A program made the position numbers and the translations under genes. Positions 49,184 through 58,233 of a stretch of 64,000 nt of DNA are shown piece after piece. Origin of the DNA: VBAS01 sp963773465 (GTDB lineage: Bacteria; Bacteroidota; Bacteroidia; Chitinophagales; Chitinophagaceae); assembly GCA_963773465.1 (NCBI GenBank), contig CAVZBF010000004.1:992001-1056000 (forward strand). Direction: 5' to 3'. Positions within the stretch are counted from its first letter, which is position 1. Every line of letters starts with the position of its first letter. The notes under the pieces were generated by a model. That model was not told the origin of the DNA, ran no database searches, and saw nothing but the letters and a program-made list of their open reading frames with translations.

Positions 49184-49945
49184 TTATTTTAAACGATATT
49201 CTTTCCTGATAAGCGAATCAAGGGTCCGGTTTTTTTCAATTGCCTGTCTGGAATGTTCAAGTTTTATTTGATCTGTAAGCTGAGCATAGCGCTGGAGGTT
49301 AACAAATTCCTTAATGACCGTTTCGTTATAAGTTAAAAATGTTGGCTCAACGGGAAAATGAATACTGTCGGTTTGATCGATGAAACGTCTTGCTTCATCG
49401 TGGATATCAAATACTATTCGAATGTCAAAAATGGAAGCTGACTTTTGAATTGAAGGCGAAACAAAACTCCAGCATTCCGTGGAAGCGGCGTAATTCACAG
49501 CATCCCGCATCCACACATCATAATCGATCAATGCATTAGAAACATCCAGTTTTGTAAGCAACCTGAAACCTCCCGAATTACGGAGCTGCGAAACCGTTCT
49601 GTCATAATATTTAAAGGTGACACCTTCGCTGGCCAATGAATAAAAATGATAGCATCTTTTTACTTTTTCCTGCAATTGTTTTTTTGACAATTCATTGGTA
49701 AGTGAATCGCTGTAATTAACGATCCTTGGGCCCACCCGTATATTGTATGCAAGTGAAGCACTGTCTTTTTGCAGATCTTCCAAAAGACTTTTCATGAATT
49801 GCTTTTCCCTGTCTTTTTCAATTTTATGCTCCAATTGGTATTCGGCCATGAAACCGCAGAACACGGCAAGGAACAACATGAGAAACTCCCAGAAATAATG
49901 TGTCCATTTTTTTCTTGGAGTATGAGTATGTGCATGTACTTCCAT
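49184..49945 (-). CDS. MEVH-family membrane protein, copy 9
   Basis: 253 residues. The head is MEVHAHTHTPRKKW and the helix AVFCGFMAEYQLEHKIEKDREKQFMKS, with Met for Leu. The core is YYDRTVSQLRNSGGFRLLTK, more diverged than most. The centre carries a Cys-Trp (STECWSFVSPSIQ). The end is LDSLIRKEYRLK. It is the last of seven consecutive copies (15 to 9) before DUF1624. Confidence 0.9.
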   Translation of the reverse strand: MEVHAHTHTPRKKWTHYFWEFLMLFLAVFCGFMAEYQLEHKIEKDREKQFMKSLLEDLQKDSASLAYNIRVGPRIVNYSDSLTNELSKKQLQEKVKRCYHFYSLASEGVTFKYYDRTVSQLRNSGGFRLLTKLDVSNALIDYDVWMRDAVNYAASTECWSFVSPSIQKSASIFDIRIVFDIHDEARRFIDQTDSIHFPVEPTFLTYNETVIKEFVNLQRYAQLTDQIKLEHSRQAIEKNRTLDSLIRKEYRLK

Positions 49946-49953
49946 AATATAAT

Positions 49954-50680
49954 TTATTTCAGGTGATATTCGTTTTTCAATGCTTGAATGATCTGTTTTG
50001 CTTTTTCCAGCATGATCTCGTATTCAATCACGGCTCTTCGCTGTGTGCTTTGAGCAGCAGTCAAATAATTAATCCAAAGGGCAAGTGTTTCATTATCGAT
50101 TGTGCGAAATGGTCAATCGATGGGTGACAGGTTTACCATCTTGCAATTGTACTAACGGCCTTAGGTCCAGGAACCTCATCATAAAAGGGTTTAAAAGGTT
50201 AGTGCCATAATTCATATGAATGTCTTCCCGGGCCAGTGTTTTTTTCGCCTGAACATCATATTGGTTGAGCAGGTCTGTCAATTCCTGTTTAAAATATCTC
50301 AATGAACCCGATGCTTTCATTTGCTCATAAGTACCCGAATTATGCCGGAAGGGCCTGCTCCGTCCCGGCGAAACCTGCCCAGATATATATCAATGTATCT
50401 TTCCATTTTTCCTTGAGTTGTTCGATTTCAGGTACCATGCTATCAATGGCGTCATTTTCCTTGGCCGTACCCAATCGCTATATGTAGAGCCGACGGTGTC
50501 TCCTGAAAGATCATTCACAAGGGAGATGGCAAATTGCCTGGCTCTTTTATGTTCAATCTTATGCTCCCTGAAATTTTCAGCGAGAAAACCACAGAACACA
50601 GCCAGGAACAACATGAGAAACTCCCAGAAATAATGGGTCCATTTTTTTCTTGCGGTATGAGTATGTGCATGTACTTCCAT
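49954..50680 (-). pseudogene. MEVH-family membrane protein, copy 10 (LRYF type, frameshifted)
   Basis: An intact head (MEVHAHTHTARKKW to SLVNDLSGDT) is followed by at least four frame changes. Readable parts are AKENDAIDSMVPEIEQLKEK, RPFRHNSGTYEQMKASGSLR, YFKQELTDLLNQYDVQAKKT, NPFMMRFLDLRPLVQLQDGK and, up to the stop at 49954, LEKAKQIIQALKNEYHLK. All family regions are there, so it decayed or was misread only by small indels. It has the LRYF core seen in copies 7 and 12. Confidence 0.8.
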
Positions 50681-50686
50681 AAAAAC

Positions 50687-51428
50687 TTATTTCAAATGAT
50701 ATTCTTTTTTCAATAATTCAAGCAATGTTGTTGCTTTCAACAACAGTTTTCTGGCATCACGCCTGAGTGTTTTATTAAATACGGTAAGCATGTGAATCCG
50801 GTAATTCAGCCGGAATACTGCATCTGCATTGAGCTTTAACGCAGGATTTCCTTCTGGCATAAAAACATTATTATCTGCATCCACACATTGCATTTAGAAC
50901 CCGACCATCGAATACACCCTCAGCAATACTGCGGTACGTATCCATTATTTCCTCTTCATCATTATTGCCCCATATGTAAGCACGGGATGCTACATCATAA
51001 ACCAGTATACTGTCACTCACATTTGTTTTTCTGATCAGCCGCAGGTTCCCTGCATTTTTCAGTTGTTGCATAGTGCCATCCACCGGTATGAACCGAAACG
51101 TAGCGCCACGGGTGGCAAATGAATTATAATAATAAAGTTTTCCGCCGAAAGATGCAGCGTCCGGTTTGTTAAGAAGAAACATAAATGAATCCAGGATTTC
51201 AGATCTTCGTTCACGATGCTGGATTATATCATTCAGTCTTGCTATATCTGCATTAAGATCGCTAGCCAGAGATTTAATAAATTTTATTTCCCGCTGATGT
51301 TCTACATAATGCTCTCTTTGGTTCTCTACAAAAAAGCCAAGTGTAACTGCAAGAAACAACATCAGGAACTCCCAGAAGTAATGTGTCCATTTTTTTCTTG
51401 CAGTATGGGTGTGTGCATGTACTTCCAT
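50687..51428 (-). pseudogene. MEVH-family membrane protein, copy 11 (one frameshift)
   Basis: GFFVENQ subtype with head MEVHAHTHTARKKW. It is open from 51428 to VFDGRVLNAMCGCR; the next frame then continues CVDADNNVFMPEGNPALKLN to the end LELLKKEYHLK at 50687. The single indel lies near 50880-50893, where removing or adding one base joins NAMQCVDADN. The core is PVDGTMQQLKNAGNLRLIRK and VSDSILVYD. Probably a working gene if the indel is an error. Confidence 0.85.
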
Positions 51429-51434
51429 AAAAAT

Positions 51435-52214
51435 TTATTTCAGGTGATATTCCTTTACTAACATATCGATGATGTCTAAAGCAACTTCATTGGCCCGCGG
51501 ATAATAAATTTCAACAATAGTATTTAATCGCCATTTCCGGTCGGTAATATAATTTACAAACGCATCCATTTCTGTTGCCGCACCCTTTTGCAGAGGAAGG
51601 GTCATGTTCATAAGCGAATCAATCGGCTGCGAGTAAATATGCCCATGCTCCTCCTTAACGATATTTAGTTGCGCAAATATTGAATAGTAGCGGCTTTGAA
51701 GAATCCGGTTGCGGCTTTCCATTATTTTATCCCGGTTCGCATAGTCACTCTGATTTTGTACGCTGATAATACCCTGCATGTAATAATAAAAGTTGATTGC
51801 CGCCACAAGATCTTTATTCCTGAAATACCTGAGATTGCCCGACTGTATCAGTTGATCGATCGTAGACTTGCTCCAGTCAATCCGAAACGCATTGAACATA
51901 AATTTGCTGTAGTAATAAAATATACCGGGAACGGTTTCATTTGTTTTCAGGGAAGATGTCATTGAAACGAGGCTATCAATTGAAGACATGATAAATTTAG
52001 TTTGGTGAATTCCGCGTCGAAGTTCACCGGTATCTTCCCTTAAATCATTAAGAAGGCTTTTTGCATATTCTTTTGCACGCTTATGCTCAACAATATGTTC
52101 ACGTTGATTCTCTGCTAAGAACCCGCAGAATACAGCCAGGAACAACATGAGAAACTCCCAGAAATAATGGGTCCATTTTTTTCTTGAAGTGTGTGAGTGA
52201 TGATGAACTTCCAT
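51435..52214 (-). CDS. MEVH-family membrane protein, copy 12 (LRYF type)
   Basis: The longest intact copy, 259 residues. The head is MEVHHHSHTSRKKW, like copy 7. The core is WSKSTIDQLIQSGNLRYFRN, then LVAAINFYYYMQG. The region is rich in Tyr and Asn, and the C-terminal part ends IDMLVKEYHLK. The stop is 6 bases before the start of copy 11. Confidence 0.9.
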   Translation of the reverse strand: MEVHHHSHTSRKKWTHYFWEFLMLFLAVFCGFLAENQREHIVEHKRAKEYAKSLLNDLREDTGELRRGIHQTKFIMSSIDSLVSMTSSLKTNETVPGIFYYYSKFMFNAFRIDWSKSTIDQLIQSGNLRYFRNKDLVAAINFYYYMQGIISVQNQSDYANRDKIMESRNRILQSRYYSIFAQLNIVKEEHGHIYSQPIDSLMNMTLPLQKGAATEMDAFVNYITDRKWRLNTIVEIYYPRANEVALDIIDMLVKEYHLK

Positions 52215-52261
52215 ATTGTTTATTGGGATTTAGTCTTAGTGTTCCCTGGATCTTTTGCGCT

Positions 52262-53023
52262 TTATTCCAGATCATAATCTTTTTTCAAATTCATCAGTAG
52301 TGTTTCTGCTTTTCTTAAAAGTTCCAGGTTCGCTCTTAAATTCAAAACATTATTTCCTTTCAAATAATGGATCATGTAGCGCAACTGGAAAAGCTTTTCT
52401 TTATCCGTGTTGAATGGAGGATTCCCTCCCGGCCGCCGGATTATCCCATAAGTTTCCAGGCTTTCTACATCCATCGAAACCATCGAATCCAATATTGATC
52501 CATTGAAAATTCCGGAAGCTACCTTCATATATTCTTCCCTGCTTGAAGACTCTTGTTCGAACAATGCCAGCACATTCCTTAGTTCTACGTCGTACTGTAT
52601 AATAGCCACAGCAGAAGAAGATTTACGGATGAGCCGCATATTGCCGGCGTTTTTCAGTTGCTGAAGAGTTCCATCCTTGGGTATAAACCGAACATCATAA
52701 AAACGTGTTGCATATCGACCGAAATAATAGAGGTTGCTGCCCTGATTTTCCAAATTTGCGGAAGCAAGCAGAATAGATAAAGAATCGAGGAGATTAGCCT
52801 TTCTCCTCCTGTTTTGGATAATTGCTTTTAAACTCACCGTATCAAGTTTAATATCACGGTAGAGTTGTTTGATAAATTGTTGTTCCCGGTCTTTTTCAAT
52901 TTTATGTTCCAGCTGATACTCTGCTAAAAAACCACAGAACACAGCAAGGAACAACATGAGGAACTCCCAGAAGTAATGTGTCCATTTCTTTCTTGCAGTA
53001 TGTGTATGTGCATGTACTTCCAT
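52262..53023 (-). CDS. MEVH-family membrane protein, copy 13
   Basis: 253 residues, head MEVHAHTHTARKKW and AEYQLEHKIEKDREQQFIKQ. The core is PKDGTLQQLKNAGNMRLIRK. The C-terminus is the most altered of the set: MNLKKDYDLE, replacing the usual YHLK by YDLE. The second half keeps the RRPGGNPPFNTDKEKLFQLR pattern, equivalent to NPQL(Y/L)T in other copies. There is a 47-base gap to copy 12 downstream. Confidence 0.9.
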   Translation of the reverse strand: MEVHAHTHTARKKWTHYFWEFLMLFLAVFCGFLAEYQLEHKIEKDREQQFIKQLYRDIKLDTVSLKAIIQNRRRKANLLDSLSILLASANLENQGSNLYYFGRYATRFYDVRFIPKDGTLQQLKNAGNMRLIRKSSSAVAIIQYDVELRNVLALFEQESSSREEYMKVASGIFNGSILDSMVSMDVESLETYGIIRRPGGNPPFNTDKEKLFQLRYMIHYLKGNNVLNLRANLELLRKAETLLMNLKKDYDLE

Positions 53024-53030
53024 AAAAAAT

Positions 53031-53777
53031 TTATTTCAGGTGGTATTCTCTTTTGATCAATTCCATTAATCCTATCGCTGCTTGTTTAAGCTCTGTATAC
53101 CTGTTTATCTCCTGGCGGGCATAGGCTTTCTCCAGCATCATGAAATTTAATTGCTCATTCAGCTCGCCTGTGTTTATTCTTATCACCAATGAATCAGGAA
53201 TATTCGCGACAATTCCCTGGCTTGTGTTAGCTATGTATAAATGCAATAGATCAGATGCGGTAAATAATTTTTCAAACTGCCTGTTTCCGATCTGGGAGTT
53301 CACTAAATAAAAATCGAAGTACAGACTTAACTGTTCAAAATGCAGATCATAGGCAGATATGGAATCTCCCACTTCTTTATTTCTTACCAATCGCATATTA
53401 CCTGCGTTCTTCAATTGATCAATAGTCACCGTATTTCTCGCAATACGTATATCATAATTGGTCCTTCTTATTGTTCGAAAAAGTTTTCCCGAAATTGTTT
53501 TTGCGTCATGATTTTCATTAAAGAACATAAACACTGTGTCAATGGCCGCTATTCTTTGAAGTCTTGGCGGTATTCCATGATTGATATTCGCCGTATCTGA
53601 AGAAAGGTCACTTAATAATGATTGCATGTATTGTTTTTCCCTTTTGTGCTCTACCTGGTGTTCTCTGAAATTCTCGGCAAGAAATCCACAGAACACGGCG
53701 AGGAAGAGCATGAGAAATTCCCAGAGATAATGTGTCCATTTTTTTCTTGACGTATGAGTGTGAGCATGTACTTCCAT
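53031..53777 (-). CDS. MEVH-family membrane protein, copy 14
   Basis: 248 residues. The head is MEVHAHTHTSRKKW with WTHYLWEF. After the helix comes AENFREHQVEHKREKQYMQSL. The core is shifted by an insertion, reading ARNTVTIDQLKNAGNMRLVR and then VGDSISAYD. The second half lacks the NPQLLT segment and has VANIPDSLVIRINTGELNEQ instead. The end is LMELIKREYHLK. Confidence 0.9.
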   Translation of the reverse strand: MEVHAHTHTSRKKWTHYLWEFLMLFLAVFCGFLAENFREHQVEHKREKQYMQSLLSDLSSDTANINHGIPPRLQRIAAIDTVFMFFNENHDAKTISGKLFRTIRRTNYDIRIARNTVTIDQLKNAGNMRLVRNKEVGDSISAYDLHFEQLSLYFDFYLVNSQIGNRQFEKLFTASDLLHLYIANTSQGIVANIPDSLVIRINTGELNEQLNFMMLEKAYARQEINRYTELKQAAIGLMELIKREYHLK

Positions 53778-53783
53778 AATAAT

Positions 53784-54521
53784 TTATTTCAGATGATATT
53801 CTTTTTTTAATAATTCAATTAGTGATAAAGCAGACCTACGGATATCTTCTTTCATGTTGAGTTGTCTTATCCTCGACCCGTTAAGGTATTGCACCTTACC
53901 CGCAAACTCTTTTAACAGGGCATGGTCAGCTGATAGAAGTAACGGGTTACTATTCAAGCGTGTTACGGTTAAGGTTCTTGACATGTTTTTGAAAACTACA
54001 GGGTCAAAAATTTTTACTGCACACTCTTTATATGCAGATTGTTCCTCCGCATCATAACCTTCAATCATCTTTAACTCCGAAATTTTTCTGTAATACCGCA
54101 TAATCTGGTTGGAAACATCCTTCTTCCGAATAAGCCTCAATCCGCCGGAGTATTTCATTTGCTCTATAGTTCGGTCGTTGTTATAAAAAAATACCGTCCT
54201 GTTTCCGATTCTTGCAAAATAGTAAAGATCATTCCTACTTACCTGGTCAAGGTTGGTGATATTTAGCAGCTCTATTAGCGAATCATTTTGACTTATTTTT
54301 TGTTTATGTGTTGTTATTTGTTCGTCTGCAAGGGCAATATCATCCTTCAGATCTTCAATCAATGTGGACATGAATTGTTTCTCTCGTTGATGTTCTATTG
54401 TATGCTCCAACTGATATTCTGCCAAAAAACCGCAGAACACAGCGAGGAACAGCATGAGAAACTCCCAGAAATAATGGATCCATTTTTTTCTGGACGTATG
54501 GGTGTGGGCATGTACTTCCAT
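53784..54521 (-). CDS. MEVH-family membrane protein, copy 15 (first of the array)
   Basis: 245 residues and the promoter-proximal member. The head is MEVHAHTHTSRKKWIHYFWE, the only copy with Ile instead of Thr at WTHY. The core is NNDRTIEQMKYSGGLRLIRK, then VSNQIMRYY. The C-terminus is LIELLKKEYHLK. Its upstream region of about 130 bases is divergent with the FAD oxidase gene and must carry the array promoter, but I could not find a clear -33/-7 pair. Confidence 0.9.
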   Translation of the reverse strand: MEVHAHTHTSRKKWIHYFWEFLMLFLAVFCGFLAEYQLEHTIEHQREKQFMSTLIEDLKDDIALADEQITTHKQKISQNDSLIELLNITNLDQVSRNDLYYFARIGNRTVFFYNNDRTIEQMKYSGGLRLIRKKDVSNQIMRYYRKISELKMIEGYDAEEQSAYKECAVKIFDPVVFKNMSRTLTVTRLNSNPLLLSADHALLKEFAGKVQYLNGSRIRQLNMKEDIRRSALSLIELLKKEYHLK

Positions 54522-54652
54522 TGAATACAGTTTGATTGACTAATGAAAAAGGAAGTTTCCCGGGAATGGATGATGGCTGTATTTAAAGGGTGGAGATAAT
54601 AAACTCAAAAGATAATTATTTTTCCGTCTATAGTTGTAACTTATTTCTCTAT

Positions 54653-55810
54653 ATGATGGCAAATACCTCATTTGATTTTATTGTAATTGGCGTTGGTTCT
54701 ATGGGCTCAGCTACCTGTTATTATTTATCACAGCGGGGCTATAAAGTTTTGGGACTTGAGCAATTTACCATTTCACATGAGTTTGGTTCACATGTGGGGC
54801 AAAGTCGCATCATCCGTAAAGCATATTTTGAACATCCGGACTATGTACCGCTAATGGAAAGAGCTTATGAAAACTGGAGAGCACTAGAGCAGAATACCGG
54901 CGAGCAGGTGTATTTTAGAACAGGGTTGTTGTATGCAGGTAATTCAACAAATGAAATTATAAAAGGAGTAAAGCTGGCTGCTTCTTTATATAATATTGAA
55001 TTGGAGAAAATAGATATTGATGGTTCTTCTAAACATTTCCCTCAATTCGTTTTTCCTGCAACTTTTGAAGCATTACTTGAACCAGAAGCCGGATTTATTC
55101 CTCCCGAAAAAGCTATCAGGCTTTATGCTACCGAAGCAACGAAGAAGGGAGCCACCATTCATTCAAATGAAAAAGTAATTGAATGGAAAAAAGATGGAAC
55201 GAATATAATTGTAAAAACAGAGAGGCAAACATATCAATGTAAAAAACTTATCATTACTGCCGGTGCCTGGGCCGGTAAAATGATCCCTGGCTTTAGTGAC
55301 AAAATAAAAGTGACACGACAATTTATTGCATGGATAAAAACTAAGAACGATGATCAGTTTGAATTAACAAAGTTTCCCTGCTGGATGATCGGCGATGATG
55401 ATAAACATGGATGCTATTATGGATTTCCTTTGTTGGATACAAAGAAATTTGGTGATCCGGCGGGATTAAAATTGGCGCATCACTTTCCTTATCAAATAAC
55501 CGATCCGGACAATGTGAACAGGCAAACGACAGAAGATGATCTTGAAAATCTAAAATATTGCCTGGATAAATATTTGCCCGGAGTTTTTGATTCGTTCCTT
55601 TCAACCAAAATATGTTTATACGCCAACTCGCCGGATGAAAATTTTATTATTGATAAACTGCCGGGCTTTGAAGAAAATGTTTCTATTGCCTGCGGTTTCA
55701 GCGGACATGGTTTTAAATTCGCTTCAGTAATTGGTGAAATTCTTGCTGATCTTGCGATTGAGGGAAAAACAAGGCTGCCCATTCAGTTTCTGAGCGCAAA
55801 ACGTTTCTGA
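54653..55810 (+). CDS. FAD-dependent amine oxidase, sarcosine oxidase / N-methyl-tryptophan oxidase type
   Basis: ATG 54653 or 54656 opens just before the dinucleotide-binding motif FDFIVIGVGSMGSATCYYLS. Other marks of the monomeric sarcosine oxidase group are EQFTISHEFGSHVGQSRIIR (flavin attachment region), FRTGLLYAG, TAGAWAGKMIP, LYANSPDENFIIDKLPG and ACGFSGHGFKFASVIGE. It oxidises N-methyl or secondary amino acids and makes H2O2. Length (385) is right for the family. It is divergent from the MEVH array and may share regulation with it. Confidence 0.9.
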   Translation: MMANTSFDFIVIGVGSMGSATCYYLSQRGYKVLGLEQFTISHEFGSHVGQSRIIRKAYFEHPDYVPLMERAYENWRALEQNTGEQVYFRTGLLYAGNSTNEIIKGVKLAASLYNIELEKIDIDGSSKHFPQFVFPATFEALLEPEAGFIPPEKAIRLYATEATKKGATIHSNEKVIEWKKDGTNIIVKTERQTYQCKKLIITAGAWAGKMIPGFSDKIKVTRQFIAWIKTKNDDQFELTKFPCWMIGDDDKHGCYYGFPLLDTKKFGDPAGLKLAHHFPYQITDPDNVNRQTTEDDLENLKYCLDKYLPGVFDSFLSTKICLYANSPDENFIIDKLPGFEENVSIACGFSGHGFKFASVIGEILADLAIEGKTRLPIQFLSAKRF

Positions 55811-55857
55811 TAAGTTACTTTCGTTTTCTGTAAATTCACTTTATAAAATCGTTGCTT

Positions 55858-57190
55858 ATGACTTCCCGTCGCCGCTTTATTAAGAACACAACATTATTTA
55901 CAGCTGGTTCTGCTTTCTTACCCGCAGTAAGTTCTGCAGGCTTTGCTTATTTTAAGAATAAAGTTTTCCCGAATGATCAATTAAATATTGGTGCCATTGG
56001 TATCAATGGCATGGGTTGGAGCAATCTTACGAGTGCAATAAAAGTTCCCGGGGTAAATGTTGTTGCGCTTTGTGATGTTGATAAAAATGTTTTGGATAAA
56101 AGAATGAATGATCTTTCAAAGATGAATATCGATACATCGAAAGTGAAAACCTATGGTGATTACAGGAAGCTATTGGATCAAAAAGATATCGATGCCGTTA
56201 TTATTGGCACACCCGATCATTGGCATGCATTGATAATGATACATGCTGTTGAAGCAGGCAAACATGTATATGTAGAAAAACCCGTTGGTAATTCAATAGA
56301 AGAATGCAGAGCAATGGTGGCTGCACAAAAAAGATATAATAAAATTGTACAGGCAGGGCAATGGCAAAGAAGCCAGCAGCATTTCAGAGATGCTGTTGAT
56401 TTTATAAGAACAGGGCAATTGGGAAATATCAGGACAGTAAAAGTTTGGTGTTACCAGGGCTGGTGTAAGCCCGGAGAAAAGATCCCCGATTCAGATCCAC
56501 CTGCAGGTGTTGATTATGCAATGTGGCTTGGCCCTGCACCAAAAAGAAAATTCAATGCAAACAGGTTTCATTTTCAATTTCGCTGGTTCTGGGATTATGC
56601 AGGAGGATTAATGACTGACTGGGGTGTTCATTTAATGGATTATGCAATATTTGGAATGAATGCCGAGGTGCCAAAAACCGTTTCTGCATTAGGCGGATAT
56701 TTTGCGTATCCTGATCTCTACCAGGAAACACCGGATACAATGGGTGCATTATATGAGTTTGATAATTTCAATCTGATTTGGGATCATGCCATGGGAATTG
56801 ACAATGGTTTGTTTGGCAAAGATCATGGCATTGCATTTATTGGTAACAATGGAACATTGGAACTGGATCGCGGTGGATGGGAAGTGATCGAAGAAAATAG
56901 AAGCAAGGATAAGGTGAAGGTGGAGAGAAAAAAACCAACCGATAATCCATTACTTAAGCCATTGGGAAAATTTTGTTGCTGCAATAAAATCGGGAAAGCA
57001 AGACGATCTTAATTGTCCTATGAGTACCGGTGCACATATTGCTACTGTTTGCCAATTAGGAAATATTGCATACAGAAGCAAAGAAAAAATTACATGGGAT
57101 AAGGCAAAACAGCAATTGACAAATGAAAAACTGAACCAGCAGTATTTATACGCACAATATCATAATGGGTACAAACTTCAAAAGGTTTAA
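55858..57190 (+). CDS. Gfo/Idh/MocA oxidoreductase, Tat-exported (C-terminal frameshift)
   Basis: ATG 55858 starts a twin-arginine signal (TSRRRFIKNTTLF). The Rossmann part has IGAIGINGMGWSNL, VVALCDVDKNVLDKR, DAVIIGTPDHWHALI and VEKPVGNSIEEC (the catalytic Lys of EKP). The C-terminal domain includes WFWDYAGGLMTDWGVHLMD. The frame as given stops at 57012 after KFCCCNKIGKARRS. One base near 56970 restores NFVAAIKSGKQDDLNCPMST to YKLQKV and a stop at 57188-57190, the expected end of about 443 residues. It acts on sugars or inositols in the periplasm, substrate unknown. Confidence 0.88.
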
Positions 57191-57464
57191 TGCTGTTGAA
57201 AAAAAAATTGCATACGAAAAAAAGATATCTACAGATTTAAGAAATAAAAAATAGATTTATCCACTTCTGTTAAACCCTCTATATTTTATCATGTCTGTTA
57301 TAACGGTCACCAACCTGTAAGCACTCCTCTCTAAGAACAAACTGATTGTCAAATCGAAGAAACGTATTAACACGATACTCTGCTTATTGGCACAATTTTT
57401 TGTAATCATTGACCAGCAGCAGAGTCTATAGTTGAAATTTTTATTAATCAAAAACAAATCATCT

Positions 57465-58149
57465 ATGAAGACGATGCAAAAAACAATCGCCCTGGCCGTT
57501 ACAGTTCTTTTTTCAACCGTTGTTTTTTCCCAGGCAAATCTTGGTTTGAAAACAACAACACAGGCAGCAACAAATGCAGCTGTAAGCGCCAATGCTATTA
57601 ACGTAAAACCCGTAGTGAATACAGCAACTCAATCTACAAGAGCAGCCGTATCAACAACTACAAACACAGGCGCAGCAGTAAAAACAAAAGCTGTAACTAC
57701 TGCAGACGCAAAAACAACAAAGGCAGTACAAACTACTACCGAAGTAAAAAATGATGTAAAGAACAGCGCAGACATCAATGCTACTGCCGCTGCTAATGCA
57801 CAAGCATCAACAAATGCATCCGCGCAAGCACAGGAGAATGCCGCTTCTAATTCAGTTGTTCATGCCGATGTAAATTCAAATACATCTGCAAAAACAGAAG
57901 TGAATGTAAATGGCAAGAACACAATTGAAACAACTGAAAAGGCTGCAAGCAATATCGAAGCTGCTGCAGAAAAGAAAGCAAGTGCAACTGTGGAAACAAC
58001 TAAAGCGGTAAAAGCAAAAACAGAGAGCGAAGTAAAGAGCAGATGCAAAAGCTGCGAAAGAAACAGCAACATCAGTAAAACCTAAAGCAACTACTTCGGT
58101 TTCAGGTGAAGCAAAATCTGAAACGAAAGTAAAGGCTTCAAAGAATTAA
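57465..58149 (+). CDS. secreted low-complexity Ala/Thr/Lys/Asn-rich protein (3' frameshift)
   Basis: ATG 57465 gives a signal peptide (MQKTIALAVTVLFSTVVFSQ). The mature part is almost free of aromatic residues and built from A, T, K, N, V, S and E. Loose repeats include TKAVTTADAKTTKAVQTTTE and ANAQASTNASAQAQENAAS. It should be disordered or helical and soluble. As sequenced it stops at 58085. Shifting by one base near 58040 continues AKAAKETATSVKPKATTS to KVKASKN and a stop at 58147-58149 in the same composition, so the frame break is probably an error. No family known to me. A terminator hairpin follows. Confidence 0.7.
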
Positions 58150-58183
58150 ATCCATATTCTGATTTCTCTCTTCATCCTGAAAG

Positions 58184-58216
58184 ATTCTGTCTCGCCTAAG
58201 GCGAGACAGAATTTCT
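58184..58216. terminator. intrinsic terminator hairpin
   Basis: ATTCTGTCTCGCC (58184-58196) pairs perfectly with GGCGAGACAGAAT (58200-58212) around a 3-base loop, followed by TTCTTAAAA. It lies 35 bases after the corrected stop of the low-complexity gene. Confidence 0.7.
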
Positions 58217-58233
58217 TAAAAAAATTTTAATGT

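Larger units (their letters stand above)
40006..54521 (-). repeat. MEVH gene array: thirteen tandem paralogues with interleaved partner genes
   Basis: Family description. Members have 243-259 residues and start MEVH(A/H)H(T/S)H(T/S)(P/A/S)RKKWTHY. One membrane helix follows (FLMLFLAVFCGFLAE or AVTLGFFVEN). A charged segment comes next (REHxxEHxREKQFxxSLxxDLxxDT), then a helical region whose best-kept motif is DGTIQQLKNAGNLRLIRN. The last residues read like LLKKEYHLK, with the stop directly after. By the positive-inside rule the His-rich head is cytoplasmic and the 200-residue remainder periplasmic. Neighbouring copies are usually 6-8 bases apart. Topology and the 'LKNxGxLRLIR' phrase recall DUF6090-type proteins, from memory only. 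Function unknown. Confidence 0.9.

Noticed and set aside
40702..54524. Recurrent plus-strand ORFs starting near 'MGPFFSWSMSM'
   Set aside because: They mirror the conserved 5' ends of the MEVH genes on the opposite strand and appear only because those ends are repeated.
57257..57592. 111-residue minus-strand ORF across the start of the low-complexity gene
   Set aside because: It overlaps a signal-peptide-bearing gene on the other strand and has no family character.
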